Source: a virus. Taken from it: 45,258 nucleotides of DNA. The stretch's first letter is position 1, and each line of letters starts with the position of its first letter. The notes beneath the pieces were generated by a model that saw only the letters and a list, made by a program, of their open reading frames with translations, was not told the origin of the DNA and searched no databases. The position numbers were made by a program, and so were the translations under genes. Positions 33,755 to 40,998 of this stretch are shown here, piece after piece. Location of the stretch: IMG/VR virus record IMGVR_UViG_3300017708_000989, positions 1-45,258 of that record; one strand, written 5' to 3'.

Positions 33755-34567
33755 CTAATTCTGTGTTACTGATATACTACAACCACCAACTGTCACGCAA
33801 TTTTGGGATAACGTATATGATTGAGTTGTACTACCTGATTGTGTTAAAGATAAATCTGTTGGTTGTGATCCTAATAAATTTACTGTTGCTGTATGAGCCC
33901 CGTCATTTTTCTGTACAACGTTAACTTCATTACCATGCGAATTTCTAATTGTAAGAGTAAATGATTTGTTTCCATTTTGCATTTGTTTAACATATACATC
34001 ATTATTATCAGTGTATATATTTGCTAGAATAGAATGGGATATAGTATTTGAATCCATCTTTTGGCTTCCCTTAAATTCGTTATTGTCCCCGTGAATATCT
34101 AATCTGACAAAATTTCCACCTGGCTCTGTCCCGTCATAATTCCAGTTTGGTGTAGTACTATTGTTGTTTTCATATCCTTGTCCGAAGACGACTTTATTAT
34201 CATCACCCCAAACGTGGAATTGGAAATCATTAGCATTACAACTAGAAGTAGAACATTTTTGTCTTACATCTATCTCATTACGTAATCCATCTAAATCCCC
34301 ACCCCAGCTATAACCAGAACCCCATGCGTCAGTATATCCAAAATACATATTGTTTCCTGATTGTAAAAGATTTACAGTATTATTATTATGGTCAAAGGAG
34401 AATCTTGCATGGGTTTCATACCCGATTTGTTCTATACTCAGGTTAAAGTTATCACTAGAACTAACTTGGTCTATTTCTACGTGATTGTGCTCATCACCCG
34501 CCTTGACGTATGATGATAACGATAGACTGACCATCGCCAACAGTAATAAGGTTTTCTTTACCTTCAT
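33755..34567 (-). CDS. Secreted curlin-like protein 2
   Basis: 270 residues with a signal peptide (MKVKKTLLLLAMVSLSLSS, cleavage near YVKA). The mature part is Asn/Gln/Ser/Gly-rich with repeated 'N-x-V-x-(x)-Q-x-x-x-N' units (NNTVNLLQSGNNMYFG, NEVNVVQKNDGAHTATVNLL, LSLTQSGSTTQSYTLSQ), the pattern of CsgA/CsgB curlin repeats. Four cysteines occur in two pairs (CSTSSC; CVTVGGC), unusual for curlin. It is predicted to pass through the neighbouring CsgG pore and form amyloid outside the cell. It overlaps the FecR gene by 74 bases in another frame. Confidence 0.75.
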   Translation of the reverse strand: MKVKKTLLLLAMVSLSLSSYVKAGDEHNHVEIDQVSSSDNFNLSIEQIGYETHARFSFDHNNNTVNLLQSGNNMYFGYTDAWGSGYSWGGDLDGLRNEIDVRQKCSTSSCNANDFQFHVWGDDNKVVFGQGYENNNSTTPNWNYDGTEPGGNFVRLDIHGDNNEFKGSQKMDSNTISHSILANIYTDNNDVYVKQMQNGNKSFTLTIRNSHGNEVNVVQKNDGAHTATVNLLGSQPTDLSLTQSGSTTQSYTLSQNCVTVGGCSISVTQN

Positions 34568-35639
34568 TCTCGCTCCTTAATGTTGTATTACTATCTATAG
34601 GAATTTTAACTGATATAATTCCATTTACTTCTCTATAGAACCATATTTGACCCATACCTTGATCTATAATAGTATTATATTGTGTATCTTTATCAAATCC
34701 TACGGTTGTACCTTGAATATCAGCTGTACCTGATCCTGCAGATTGAGCTGATTGAGTACTACGTTTTAATATATTAACTTCTTCAATTGTAACTAATACA
34801 TCCTGTAGAAAATCTACGTCGAGTAAATCCATATCTAGTTCGGTATACTCGAGGTCTTCTTCTTCCCAGTCTTCTTTTAATAAGTCCTGGTCAAGTTCTG
34901 TAAAATCTAGAAGAGAAGTTGAACTATCTGAACTAGAACTTTCTTCTTCTACCGCCTCTGTAATTTTTGGAGGTGGTGCTACGATAAACATATTGTCTAT
35001 CATATTTAAATTTATATTATCTAAAACTACGGGTTGTGTAGGTATTCTATCAAAGCTTGATACCATTGTTGCTTGGTATGCTTCGGTCAGTGATACCGTA
35101 CCGCCTTCATTTGTTACTGTGATTGCACCAGAAGGAGAACAATCTCCATCTATTGTACATTCTGTTTCCGGAAGAAGTATAACTAAACTTCTACCTAACT
35201 CATCCACAGTAGTAGTAAAATCTGTTCCCCTAACTGCAATAGTAGCTGTAGGGGTTGTTATTACTATATTCTCTTTTGGTACTAATCCTAATCCACCTGT
35301 AGCAAATCTTGCTGTACCAGATACAAACTTCATACCCAAAGAATTATTTTGAGTATTGTTTGGATCAAAATAATATTTAGTTAGTACAACCTCTGTATGT
35401 TCTACTAATCTTAATACTGTATCATCTAAGAAAGTTAATTTAATACGACCTTTGGCCGTTTCAATAGCATCCATTTGCTGGACACCTAATCCAAGTTCAG
35501 TGGTAAAACTCTCACCTTCGCGAGTGATTCCACCACTGCCCTTGTGTTCTGTTATATCGCCAATATTATCAGCAAAAGCGAAAGAACTAAAGACTAGACT
35601 AGTCGCCAGTATCTTTTTGCTTAATATCAATAATTGCAT
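34494..35639 (-). CDS. Exported FecR-domain protein
   Basis: About 381 residues from ATG 35639, which gives a typical signal peptide (MQLLILSKKILATSLVFSSF then AFA); an in-frame ATG at 35660 is possible. The FecR domain follows: GVQQMDAIETAKGRIKLTFL, DDTVLRL, and IVITTPTATIAVRGTDFTTT, the last being the family signature. The middle is strongly acidic (DWEEEDLEYTELDMDLLDVD) and the C-terminus is beta-rich. There is no membrane helix, so this is not an anti-sigma factor of the FecR type but a periplasmic or surface protein. FecR-domain proteins are often found next to CHASE2 cyclases in bacteria, which suggests that it may deliver a signal to the cyclase. Confidence 0.85.
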   Translation of the reverse strand: MQLLILSKKILATSLVFSSFAFADNIGDITEHKGSGGITREGESFTTELGLGVQQMDAIETAKGRIKLTFLDDTVLRLVEHTEVVLTKYYFDPNNTQNNSLGMKFVSGTARFATGGLGLVPKENIVITTPTATIAVRGTDFTTTVDELGRSLVILLPETECTIDGDCSPSGAITVTNEGGTVSLTEAYQATMVSSFDRIPTQPVVLDNINLNMIDNMFIVAPPPKITEAVEEESSSSDSSTSLLDFTELDQDLLKEDWEEEDLEYTELDMDLLDVDFLQDVLVTIEEVNILKRSTQSAQSAGSGTADIQGTTVGFDKDTQYNTIIDQGMGQIWFYREVNGIISVKIPIDSNTTLRSENEGKENLITVGDGQSIVIIIRQGG

Positions 35640-36327
35640 TTTCTGAATCAAAGTCTGCACTTATAACTCCGTAACATCCAGTCACGCCTGTTGGGCATGT
35701 ACCTGAAGATTGTAATATATCAACGTCACCATTAGAACCTATATATTCCATAGTGATTGAATTATATGCACCATCGGATTGAGTTGTTAAGAAGTTATTT
35801 GAACTTCCTATAACATCAACGTTCCAAGTTGCATCATCATTTTCAATATCAATATTCCAAACGTTTGAACTACCAGTAATATCTAAATCAAAATCCAATC
35901 TTTCAGCTGAGGCTGCATAACCCCAATCTATATCGAATGTATTTGAACTACCAGTAATGTCTACATCTAATACTGAACTATCAGCACTTCCACCATAACC
36001 TACGTTCCAATCCCAGATATTACTATTACCTGTAAATTTTAAATCTACATCAGTACTATCAAATAAGGTTGGTCCGAAGACTTGGTTTAGGTTACCGATC
36101 ATATCAATATCCATCGTTACGGTATTACCGGTTAGTGTCCAATCACTAGCACAAGCACCAGATGAGATAGTTCCACAAATTTTATTACCATAACCTATTT
36201 GGTCAATGTATAATTTAAGTGTGTCACCAGCCTGGTCAAGCTTGACTTCGTTATCGTTTGTTCCGGCAAATAAAACCACAGGGCATAATATAAACAAAAA
36301 TGCGATATATCTTTTTAACATTTTCAT
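35599..36327 (-). CDS. Secreted curlin-like protein 1
   Basis: 242 residues with a signal peptide (MLKRYIAFLFILCPVVLFA). The mature protein contains at least four related units of about 20-25 residues built around 'DITGSSNxFDID' (LKFTGNSNIWDWNVGYG, VDITGSSNTFDIDWGYA, LDITGSSNVWNIDIEN, VDVIGSSNNFLTTQ). It starts with a curlin-type NEVKLDQAGDTLKLYIDQIG. It is strongly acidic and Asp/Asn/Ser-rich. A secreted beta-solenoid or amyloid subunit is predicted, exported by CsgG. The start overlaps the CsgG stop (ATGA); the alternative ATG at 36321 has GAGG upstream. The end overlaps the FecR gene. Confidence 0.75.
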   Translation of the reverse strand: MKMLKRYIAFLFILCPVVLFAGTNDNEVKLDQAGDTLKLYIDQIGYGNKICGTISSGACASDWTLTGNTVTMDIDMIGNLNQVFGPTLFDSTDVDLKFTGNSNIWDWNVGYGGSADSSVLDVDITGSSNTFDIDWGYAASAERLDFDLDITGSSNVWNIDIENDDATWNVDVIGSSNNFLTTQSDGAYNSITMEYIGSNGDVDILQSSGTCPTGVTGCYGVISADFDSENAIIDIKQKDTGD

Positions 36328-37289
36328 CCTCTTATTTCCTCTATATTATCAGGAGTAGGAACTTCTTCAGGAATTTCAGATGGTTCAGTATAGATAATTT
36401 CAGCATCGTCGATAATTTCCCCAACTTTACCTTCTATCATTTTATTTACTGGCCAATTGATTTCCCAGAATCCTCGTTCATCGCCCTGATATATTAATTC
36501 CAACACAGCTGCTTCAATAGTTGAGCGAAGCGACCGTGTCACTGATTCGTTCTCTGTCATCCCATCTTCAATCTCTATTAGTTGGGTGTCCATATCAACG
36601 AATTTAAATACATCGTAACCATCCGCGATCGATAGGATAGTTTTTGATGCTTGGACATTAAGCAGAATCTCTCCTGTTAATGTACTCACTGCTCGGAGGG
36701 AAACAGTAACTATATCTCTTCGGTATTGTTGTGAGTAACCAATGCCAAGAGTTCTAGCTCCCACTCCTCCTGTCTCAATATTGGTATCGAAACCTATGAT
36801 ACCTCCTTCAAGAATTATTCCAGCGAACAATAATGGGGCTAGACCTGTTTTATCTTCTCCATCAGTGTTATACTGTTCTCTAGTAGTACGAACAATTTGT
36901 CGTTCACGAGTAAGGTGATCTAATCCTACTCTTTCTACCACTCTAAACCATGTACCTTCACCGGCACTTTTCAATGCATCAATTAGCATTGTTTCACCAC
37001 CTTGAGAAACGGCAGTACTAAACATTGCTGCATTTCCTTTTTGTTTTCTTTGTCCAGTTTTATCTGTATATTGATATACAGCTACAACGACTGGATTTTC
37101 TGGTGATGGTAAATTTCTTAGCTCTTCATATGTAGGCATTCGGACCACTTCTGGGTCTTCTACACATGCTAGATTTAAATTGGGATTACAATTCTTTGCA
37201 TCTAATCCATTAACTGGTACAATAGAAGCACAGCTACTAACAAGCAGCGCGAGTAATGATAATAAGAATAAGTTTCTAACCTGTTCCAT
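36324..37289 (-). CDS. csgG: Curli secretion channel CsgG
   Basis: About 321 residues from ATG 37289, giving a lipoprotein signal peptide with lipobox LVSSC. Matches to E. coli CsgG run along the whole length: PSPENPVVVAVYQYTDKTGQ, NAAMFSTAVSQGGETMLIDA, WFRVVERVGLDHLTRERQIV, GIILEGGIIGFDTNIETGGV, GARTLGIGYSQQYRRDIVTV, LRAVSTLTGEILLNVQASKT, and the helical DERGFWEIN region. CsgG is a nonameric outer-membrane pore that secretes curlin. The constriction-loop Phe is kept (MFSTAV), while the Tyr and Asn partners of the E. coli constriction appear changed. The C-terminal extension is acidic. It overlaps csgF upstream and curlin downstream. Confidence 0.95.
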   Translation of the reverse strand: MEQVRNLFLLSLLALLVSSCASIVPVNGLDAKNCNPNLNLACVEDPEVVRMPTYEELRNLPSPENPVVVAVYQYTDKTGQRKQKGNAAMFSTAVSQGGETMLIDALKSAGEGTWFRVVERVGLDHLTRERQIVRTTREQYNTDGEDKTGLAPLLFAGIILEGGIIGFDTNIETGGVGARTLGIGYSQQYRRDIVTVSLRAVSTLTGEILLNVQASKTILSIADGYDVFKFVDMDTQLIEIEDGMTENESVTRSLRSTIEAAVLELIYQGDERGFWEINWPVNKMIEGKVGEIIDDAEIIYTEPSEIPEEVPTPDNIEEIRG

Positions 37290-37845
37290 TTCCAGCTGTT
37301 CCTGCACCAATTGGTATTACTATTTGAGTTTCTGATCCATCTTCTGCAATGATTGTCATAACAATAACCTGATCACCTTGGGTACATGCCCAGAGTGATT
37401 CATCACAGATTGTTTTTTGATAGGTAATCGTATTACCTTCTAATACAAAACTACCGAATGTTGTTTCTGTACATGTTCCAGCAGCTACTGCCTCGACTGT
37501 ACAGGTTTCAAATAGTTTTTCTACTAGCTGTTTAGATAATTGTGCGTATATTCTACTTTCTAAGTTACGCATAAACTTAGCAAGAGTTGTATTCTCTGCG
37601 TCTCTTTCAGCTTGTTTTAAAGCTGCTTCTAAATCTTTTGCAATAGCATCTCTTCTGGATTTCTCTTGGTTCTCAACAGTTAAATAGTGAGCTGAGGTAC
37701 CAATACCAGAGAATGATGGGTTTTTAAATTCATGTACTAATTCATCAGCATTTATATTTGGTGATAAACTGATTATGGATAATAAAAAGATAGTTATTAA
37801 TGCTCCAATCTCTATCTTATCTTTTATTTTATCGATTCTCTTCAT
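37276..37845 (-). CDS. csgF: Curli assembly factor CsgF
   Basis: 189 residues. A basic N-terminus and hydrophobic segment (ALITIFLLSIISLSPNINA) form a signal peptide, then DELVHEFKNPSFSGIGTSAH, the CsgF signature (E. coli FQFRNPNFGG) that inserts into the CsgG channel. A helix of about 60 residues follows (LEAALKQAERDAENTTLAKF), then a beta C-terminus (FGSFVLEGNTITYQKT, VIVMTIIAEDGSETQIVIPI) as in CsgF. Four cysteines in the insertion (CTVEAVAAGTC; CDESLWAC) are not found in E. coli CsgF. It precedes and overlaps csgG, matching the bacterial csgFG order. Confidence 0.85.
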   Translation of the reverse strand: MKRIDKIKDKIEIGALITIFLLSIISLSPNINADELVHEFKNPSFSGIGTSAHYLTVENQEKSRRDAIAKDLEAALKQAERDAENTTLAKFMRNLESRIYAQLSKQLVEKLFETCTVEAVAAGTCTETTFGSFVLEGNTITYQKTICDESLWACTQGDQVIVMTIIAEDGSETQIVIPIGAGTAGNGTG

Positions 37846-38152
37846 TCCGTTTCTCCTCGAGAGCTTCTTTTTCTTCTATATCTTCTAGAAATTTCTGCCT
37901 CTCCCTGTACTCTAATACAACATTTACTTTTTGTTGTAATCTTATCATATCCTGATCAAGCATCCTTACCTGATCAATTAACCTGATTAGTTGCATGTGC
38001 ATCTTTTCAATCTCAGGCTCTAATTCATTGGAAATAAATTGCCAAACATAATATATAAAATACCCCATTCCAACCGCAAGAACGATTGGAAATCCATAAT
38101 CATTTATTAACTGCACTATTGTAGGGTCATTACTTATTGCAATCTCGTCCAT
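37829..38152 (-). CDS. Small membrane/coiled-coil protein B
   Basis: 107 residues. One membrane helix near the N-terminus (YGFPIVLAVGMGYFIYYVWQF), followed by a long charged coiled coil (EIEKMHMQLIRLIDQVRMLD to the end). AAGGAG precedes the ATG. It pairs with the similar gene upstream. Similar one-helix proteins in phages are often called YvrJ- or BhlA-like holins; here it could equally anchor the curli apparatus. Function unproven. Confidence 0.65.
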   Translation of the reverse strand: MDEIAISNDPTIVQLINDYGFPIVLAVGMGYFIYYVWQFISNELEPEIEKMHMQLIRLIDQVRMLDQDMIRLQQKVNVVLEYRERQKFLEDIEEKEALEEKRNEENR

Positions 38153-38445
38153 TAATCTCTCCTTGCGTCTATTTTACCATCTTCAACGAAGTTACTAGCT
38201 CTAGCAACCCGTTCGATAGGTGGAGTAAGCTCTAATGCACTACTTACTAATAAATCTATCTTAATCATTTCGTTATTCATAGTACTCACCCTTGTTTCTA
38301 AACTTTTGCAAAACATTGTAAGAGTAGATATTGAATCAACCAAACCACCTAATATCTGTTTTAATATTAGGAATATAAAATAACCCATTAATAATGCACC
38401 TGCGACGGGCGCACCTACTTCCATAATCAGTTCAAATATTTCCAT
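38152..38445 (-). CDS. Small membrane/coiled-coil protein A, first gene of the curli operon
   Basis: 97 residues from ATG 38445, chosen because it lies at the predicted +1 of the late promoter; the longer frame to 38493 runs through the promoter. One membrane helix (VGAPVAGALLMGYFIFLILK) precedes an amphipathic coiled coil (LETRVSTMNNEMIKIDLLVS). The short tail is charged (DGKIDARRD). It shares the design of its downstream neighbour. A holin or membrane-organising role is possible. Confidence 0.7.
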   Translation of the reverse strand: MEIFELIMEVGAPVAGALLMGYFIFLILKQILGGLVDSISTLTMFCKSLETRVSTMNNEMIKIDLLVSSALELTPPIERVARASNFVEDGKIDARRD

Positions 38446-38458
38446 ATATCTATTTATA
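38446..38458 (-). promoter_or_regulatory. Late promoter of the curli-cyclase operon, +1 on the start codon
   Basis: TATAAATA (38458-38451), GATAT (38450-38446), ATG (38445): the same 16 bases as at gp25. All genes from here to 31626 overlap or are separated by at most 22 bases, and no other strong promoter is evident, so a single late transcript is likely. Confidence 0.75.
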
Positions 38459-38470
38459 TAACTTGAGGTG

Positions 38471-38788
38471 CTAGAATGAGATACTAACGCCACAACCGCA
38501 GGAAGCGGTTTCTTTAGGATTGATTATCTTAAATGATTTGTTTAGACCTTCGTGGACAAAATCGATGATTGCCTCGTCTAAAAGAGGAAGAGAATCCTCA
38601 TCTATTACTATTTGAAATTTTCCGTAATCTAGGATATGATCCGAGCTATGAACTGTATCAGCGAAATCGAAAATATACTTAAAACCAGTACACCCACCAC
38701 CAGTAACGCCAACTCGTATAGTATCGTTAGCATTATCCTGCGTTTGGCTAATCGCCTGATTGATCGCAGCATCAGTTAGGTCTAACAT
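38471..38788 (-). CDS. iscA: IscA/HesB-type Fe-S carrier protein
   Basis: 105 residues (E. coli IscA 107). It has the A-type carrier cysteines at 33, 97 and 99 (RVGVTGGGCTGFKY; SCGCGVSISF), with the family spacing of 64 between the first two. It would receive or transfer Fe-S clusters to target proteins. It could equally be an ErpA-type carrier. It overlaps iscU by 17 bases. Confidence 0.92.
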   Translation of the reverse strand: MLDLTDAAINQAISQTQDNANDTIRVGVTGGGCTGFKYIFDFADTVHSSDHILDYGKFQIVIDEDSLPLLDEAIIDFVHEGLNKSFKIINPKETASCGCGVSISF

Positions 38789-39212
38789 CTGGAGGGTTAT
38801 TATGTTTACGATGTGCTTGTTTCTTTTCCCAATCTTTTATAGCAGTTTGAATTGTTTCTTCTGCTAAGACAGAACAATGGAGTTTAATTGGAGGTAATTC
38901 AAGAGCTTCTGCAATTTCTTTATCTTTAATTTGTTTTGCTTGTTCAAGTGTTTTACCTTTAAGCATTTCAACAAACATTGTTGATGAAGCAATTGCACTT
39001 CCGCATCCATAGGTTTTAAATTTGACATCGAGTATTTCATCCGTGTCTGGGTTTAATTTTAGATCCAACTTCATAACATCGCCACAAGCTGGAGCACCTG
39101 CTAAACCTGTTACTACATTTGGATCTTTAGGATCGAACCTACCAACACCATGTTTGGCAGGATTCTTTAGTACATCTTCGAATCGATCTACTACCTTACT
39201 TGAGTAAGCCAT
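38772..39212 (-). CDS. iscU: IscU Fe-S cluster scaffold
   Basis: 146 residues (E. coli IscU 128). The three cluster ligands are Cys43 (GAPACGDVM, with Asp45), Cys70 (KTYGCGSAIASS) and Cys113 (LHCSVLAEE); the chaperone-recognition motif LPPIK is at 106-110. All essential residues of a working scaffold are present. The cysteine desulphurase IscS and the chaperones are not in the window, so host partners would be used. It sits two bases after a small virion-like gene, downstream of lysozyme, so it is probably made late. The C-terminal tail (HRKHNNPPDVRPN) is longer than usual. Confidence 0.95.
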   Translation of the reverse strand: MAYSSKVVDRFEDVLKNPAKHGVGRFDPKDPNVVTGLAGAPACGDVMKLDLKLNPDTDEILDVKFKTYGCGSAIASSTMFVEMLKGKTLEQAKQIKDKEIAEALELPPIKLHCSVLAEETIQTAIKDWEKKQAHRKHNNPPDVRPN

Positions 39213-39214
39213 TT

Positions 39215-39466
39215 TTAGTTAGCAAATGCTACGCTTACTGCTAATGATGTTGCAACGCCTGTCAATGTATCAGTTGGGGCTTTTGCTATATAAGCTATTT
39301 CTCCAGCTGCCAATGTAACTGTAGCGATTGTAGTTCCACCAGCATTTTTCTGTGTGATAACTTGTACAGATGTTTTGTTATTTAGTACTCTTACTAATTT
39401 AGCAAAACCTACGTTAGATGCTGAGCTTAAATTGACTTCAGCTGCATTTAATCTTAGTACTGACAT
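39215..39466 (-). CDS. Small beta-rich protein, possibly virion-associated
   Basis: 83 residues, rich in Ala, Val, Thr and Asn, with alternating strands (VRVLNNKTSVQVITQK, GGTTIATVTLAAGEIAYIAK). Similar short proteins occur near structural genes in marine T4-like phages. A decoration role is possible. One base separates it from lysozyme. Confidence 0.6.
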   Translation of the reverse strand: MSVLRLNAAEVNLSSASNVGFAKLVRVLNNKTSVQVITQKNAGGTTIATVTLAAGEIAYIAKAPTDTLTGVATSLAVSVAFAN

Positions 39467-39467
39467 T

Positions 39468-39908
39468 TTATATTTCCTCTAATCTTGACATTAATCGTTC
39501 TGCTCGATTTGTCACTTGTTTATACCATCTGGAATCTCTTCCTTCCGCAGCGGCTGTTTTCCAATCCCCACATTTAAGTGCGGAATTATGTTTGTTAAAT
39601 TTACTTAACCTTGTTCTACCCATATTAAACATCATGTTAGCTATTACTTGTTTAGCTTCTTCAGGATATCCATCCCAGCCTTCATGTAATATTTTACAAT
39701 CATTTATTACTGTTTCGACATCTTTTTCAAAACATTCGACAACACGTTCTTCTGAGACTGGAGTGCCGACCGGAGCCCCCAATTCTGGGTCTCCTTCGAT
39801 AACCAAATGCCCGATCCCAAATGTAGCATAACCAAGGTGGTCATTATATATTTCATTTACTTGTCCCTCATCTATAATTAATTGTTCTCTCAATTTTTCA
39901 ATATTCAT
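39468..39908 (-). CDS. T4-type lysozyme (endolysin)
   Basis: 146 residues (T4 lysozyme 164). The catalytic triad is at Glu14, Asp23 and Thr29 (IIDEGQVNEIYNDHLGYATF, then GIGHLV), exactly the spacing of T4 Glu11, Asp20 and Thr26. NMMFNMGRTRLSKFNKHNSA and GRDSRWYKQVTNRAERLMSR follow as in the family. It cleaves peptidoglycan. I chose ATG 39908 because AGAGGA lies upstream and no signal peptide is seen; an upstream ATG at 39938 lies inside the promoter. It could be the lysis enzyme or supply the activity missing from gp5. Confidence 0.93.
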   Translation of the reverse strand: MNIEKLREQLIIDEGQVNEIYNDHLGYATFGIGHLVIEGDPELGAPVGTPVSEERVVECFEKDVETVINDCKILHEGWDGYPEEAKQVIANMMFNMGRTRLSKFNKHNSALKCGDWKTAAAEGRDSRWYKQVTNRAERLMSRLEEI

Positions 39909-39932
39909 TTTTAATTCCTCTCTGAGTCTTAT

Positions 39933-39945
39933 ACCCATATTTATA
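39933..39945 (-). promoter_or_regulatory. Late promoter for the lysozyme-iscU-iscA unit
   Basis: TATAAATA (39945-39938) predicts a start at 39932 and a 24-base leader with AGAGGA before the lysozyme ATG. It overlaps the end of the fibre-like gene. Confidence 0.7.
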
Positions 39946-40735
39946 ACATTAATGGGCCTCTACCCGCGTATAGCTGAACAAACTTACTTGAAGAGGTCGA
40001 GCTATATGTAACGCTATCTGAAACAAAGCTAACAGTAAAACTAAAAGTGTGATCCACATTGTCAAATCCACTGTTAAAATTCCCACCTGATTGCCAACCT
40101 GGACCTTCTACGAACCATTTAAATGGAACATATCCACTTGTTGGAATTAGATAGTTAGTACCAGAAACTTTTCTTGCTCGTGAGTTAGTGTATGGCATTG
40201 ATCCTGAAATTGCAGTGTTCTGAGTATTTCCTGGCCAACCTTTAGGTTGATATGTGTAATTTCCAGAATTTACTTTGGCGAATACTAGTCCAGTAGTAGT
40301 ATATTTCACATTGATATTTCCAGTAAACCCTGTATAAGGTATATAAGAGGTATAGGTTGTTGCCATAGCTGCAGTGGTTCCACCATAATAAACAGCCTCA
40401 ATCCTACTATTTGCTGTATCGTTTTTAAATGCCATTTGGCAAAAAGCTTGGGCTGTTCCAAAACTATTGTTTGCAACACTATCAGTATTGAAAGTATCCC
40501 AAGAGCTTAGACCGAAGAAAGAATCTAGAGAAGTATGTTCACCATTTCTAAATTCCCCAATAGCAATAGTAGAATTATTACCAGTACTAATACCATCTGC
40601 TCCTGCATAGGTTGTATCAGGAGCTGCCATACCTCTAACATCTGCATCATTCATACTTACTGTTGTGTTAGCTGTTCCACCCACTTTTACGTGGATTTCA
40701 TTCATATCGATATTAGATATATCTAGTCTTGCCAT
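39941..40735 (-). CDS. Fibre- or adhesin-like structural protein
   Basis: 264 residues, rich in Thr, Ser, Asn, Gly and Tyr. The N-terminus (ISNIDMNEIHVKVGGTANTT) and an 'IGEFRNG' motif near residue 60 resemble small phage tail proteins in which a GEFR-type motif follows a short collar. The rest is beta-rich with no signal peptide and one cysteine. A virion or tail-fibre accessory role is likely from composition and position. Confidence 0.6.
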   Translation of the reverse strand: MARLDISNIDMNEIHVKVGGTANTTVSMNDADVRGMAAPDTTYAGADGISTGNNSTIAIGEFRNGEHTSLDSFFGLSSWDTFNTDSVANNSFGTAQAFCQMAFKNDTANSRIEAVYYGGTTAAMATTYTSYIPYTGFTGNINVKYTTTGLVFAKVNSGNYTYQPKGWPGNTQNTAISGSMPYTNSRARKVSGTNYLIPTSGYVPFKWFVEGPGWQSGGNFNSGFDNVDHTFSFTVSFVSDSVTYSSTSSSKFVQLYAGRGPLML

Positions 40736-40998
40736 TACTTAACTATATTCGAGATTAACTCTTCGAATTCCTCTACTTTTTCTACCCTATTTGGCCAAAG
40801 TATATATTCCTTTTCTGGGTTCATCTTCAAATTGCTAAGCAATGGTAATATAGCATTATATAATTTATTTAATTTGTCTTCGGTTTCTTCTACTTTAGAT
40901 GAAGTTGTTTGTAGCTTAGTAGTTGTTTTTTGTACAGCCTCTAGCTCAGATTCATCTACCGCAGTAAAACCAAAATCGAATTTTTCTATATCTATCAT
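40735..40998 (-). CDS. Small coiled-coil protein, conserved type
   Basis: 87 residues. A Lys/Glu/Thr-rich coiled coil (about 20-50) is followed by LKMNPEKEYILWPNRVEKVE, a motif set I associate with a small conserved protein of marine T4-like phages of unknown role. Start overlaps the upstream stop (ATGA). A near-consensus CATAAATA (41026-41033) lies upstream. Confidence 0.65.
   Translation of the reverse strand: MIDIEKFDFGFTAVDESELEAVQKTTTKLQTTSSKVEETEDKLNKLYNAILPLLSNLKMNPEKEYILWPNRVEKVEEFEELISNIVK

Noticed and set aside
34494-34567. FecR C-terminus overlapping the curlin signal peptide as a sequencing frameshift
   Set aside because: Both frames look genuine: the curlin has a good signal peptide and the FecR frame keeps a beta-type C-terminus and its own stop. 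Similar overlaps occur throughout the operon.
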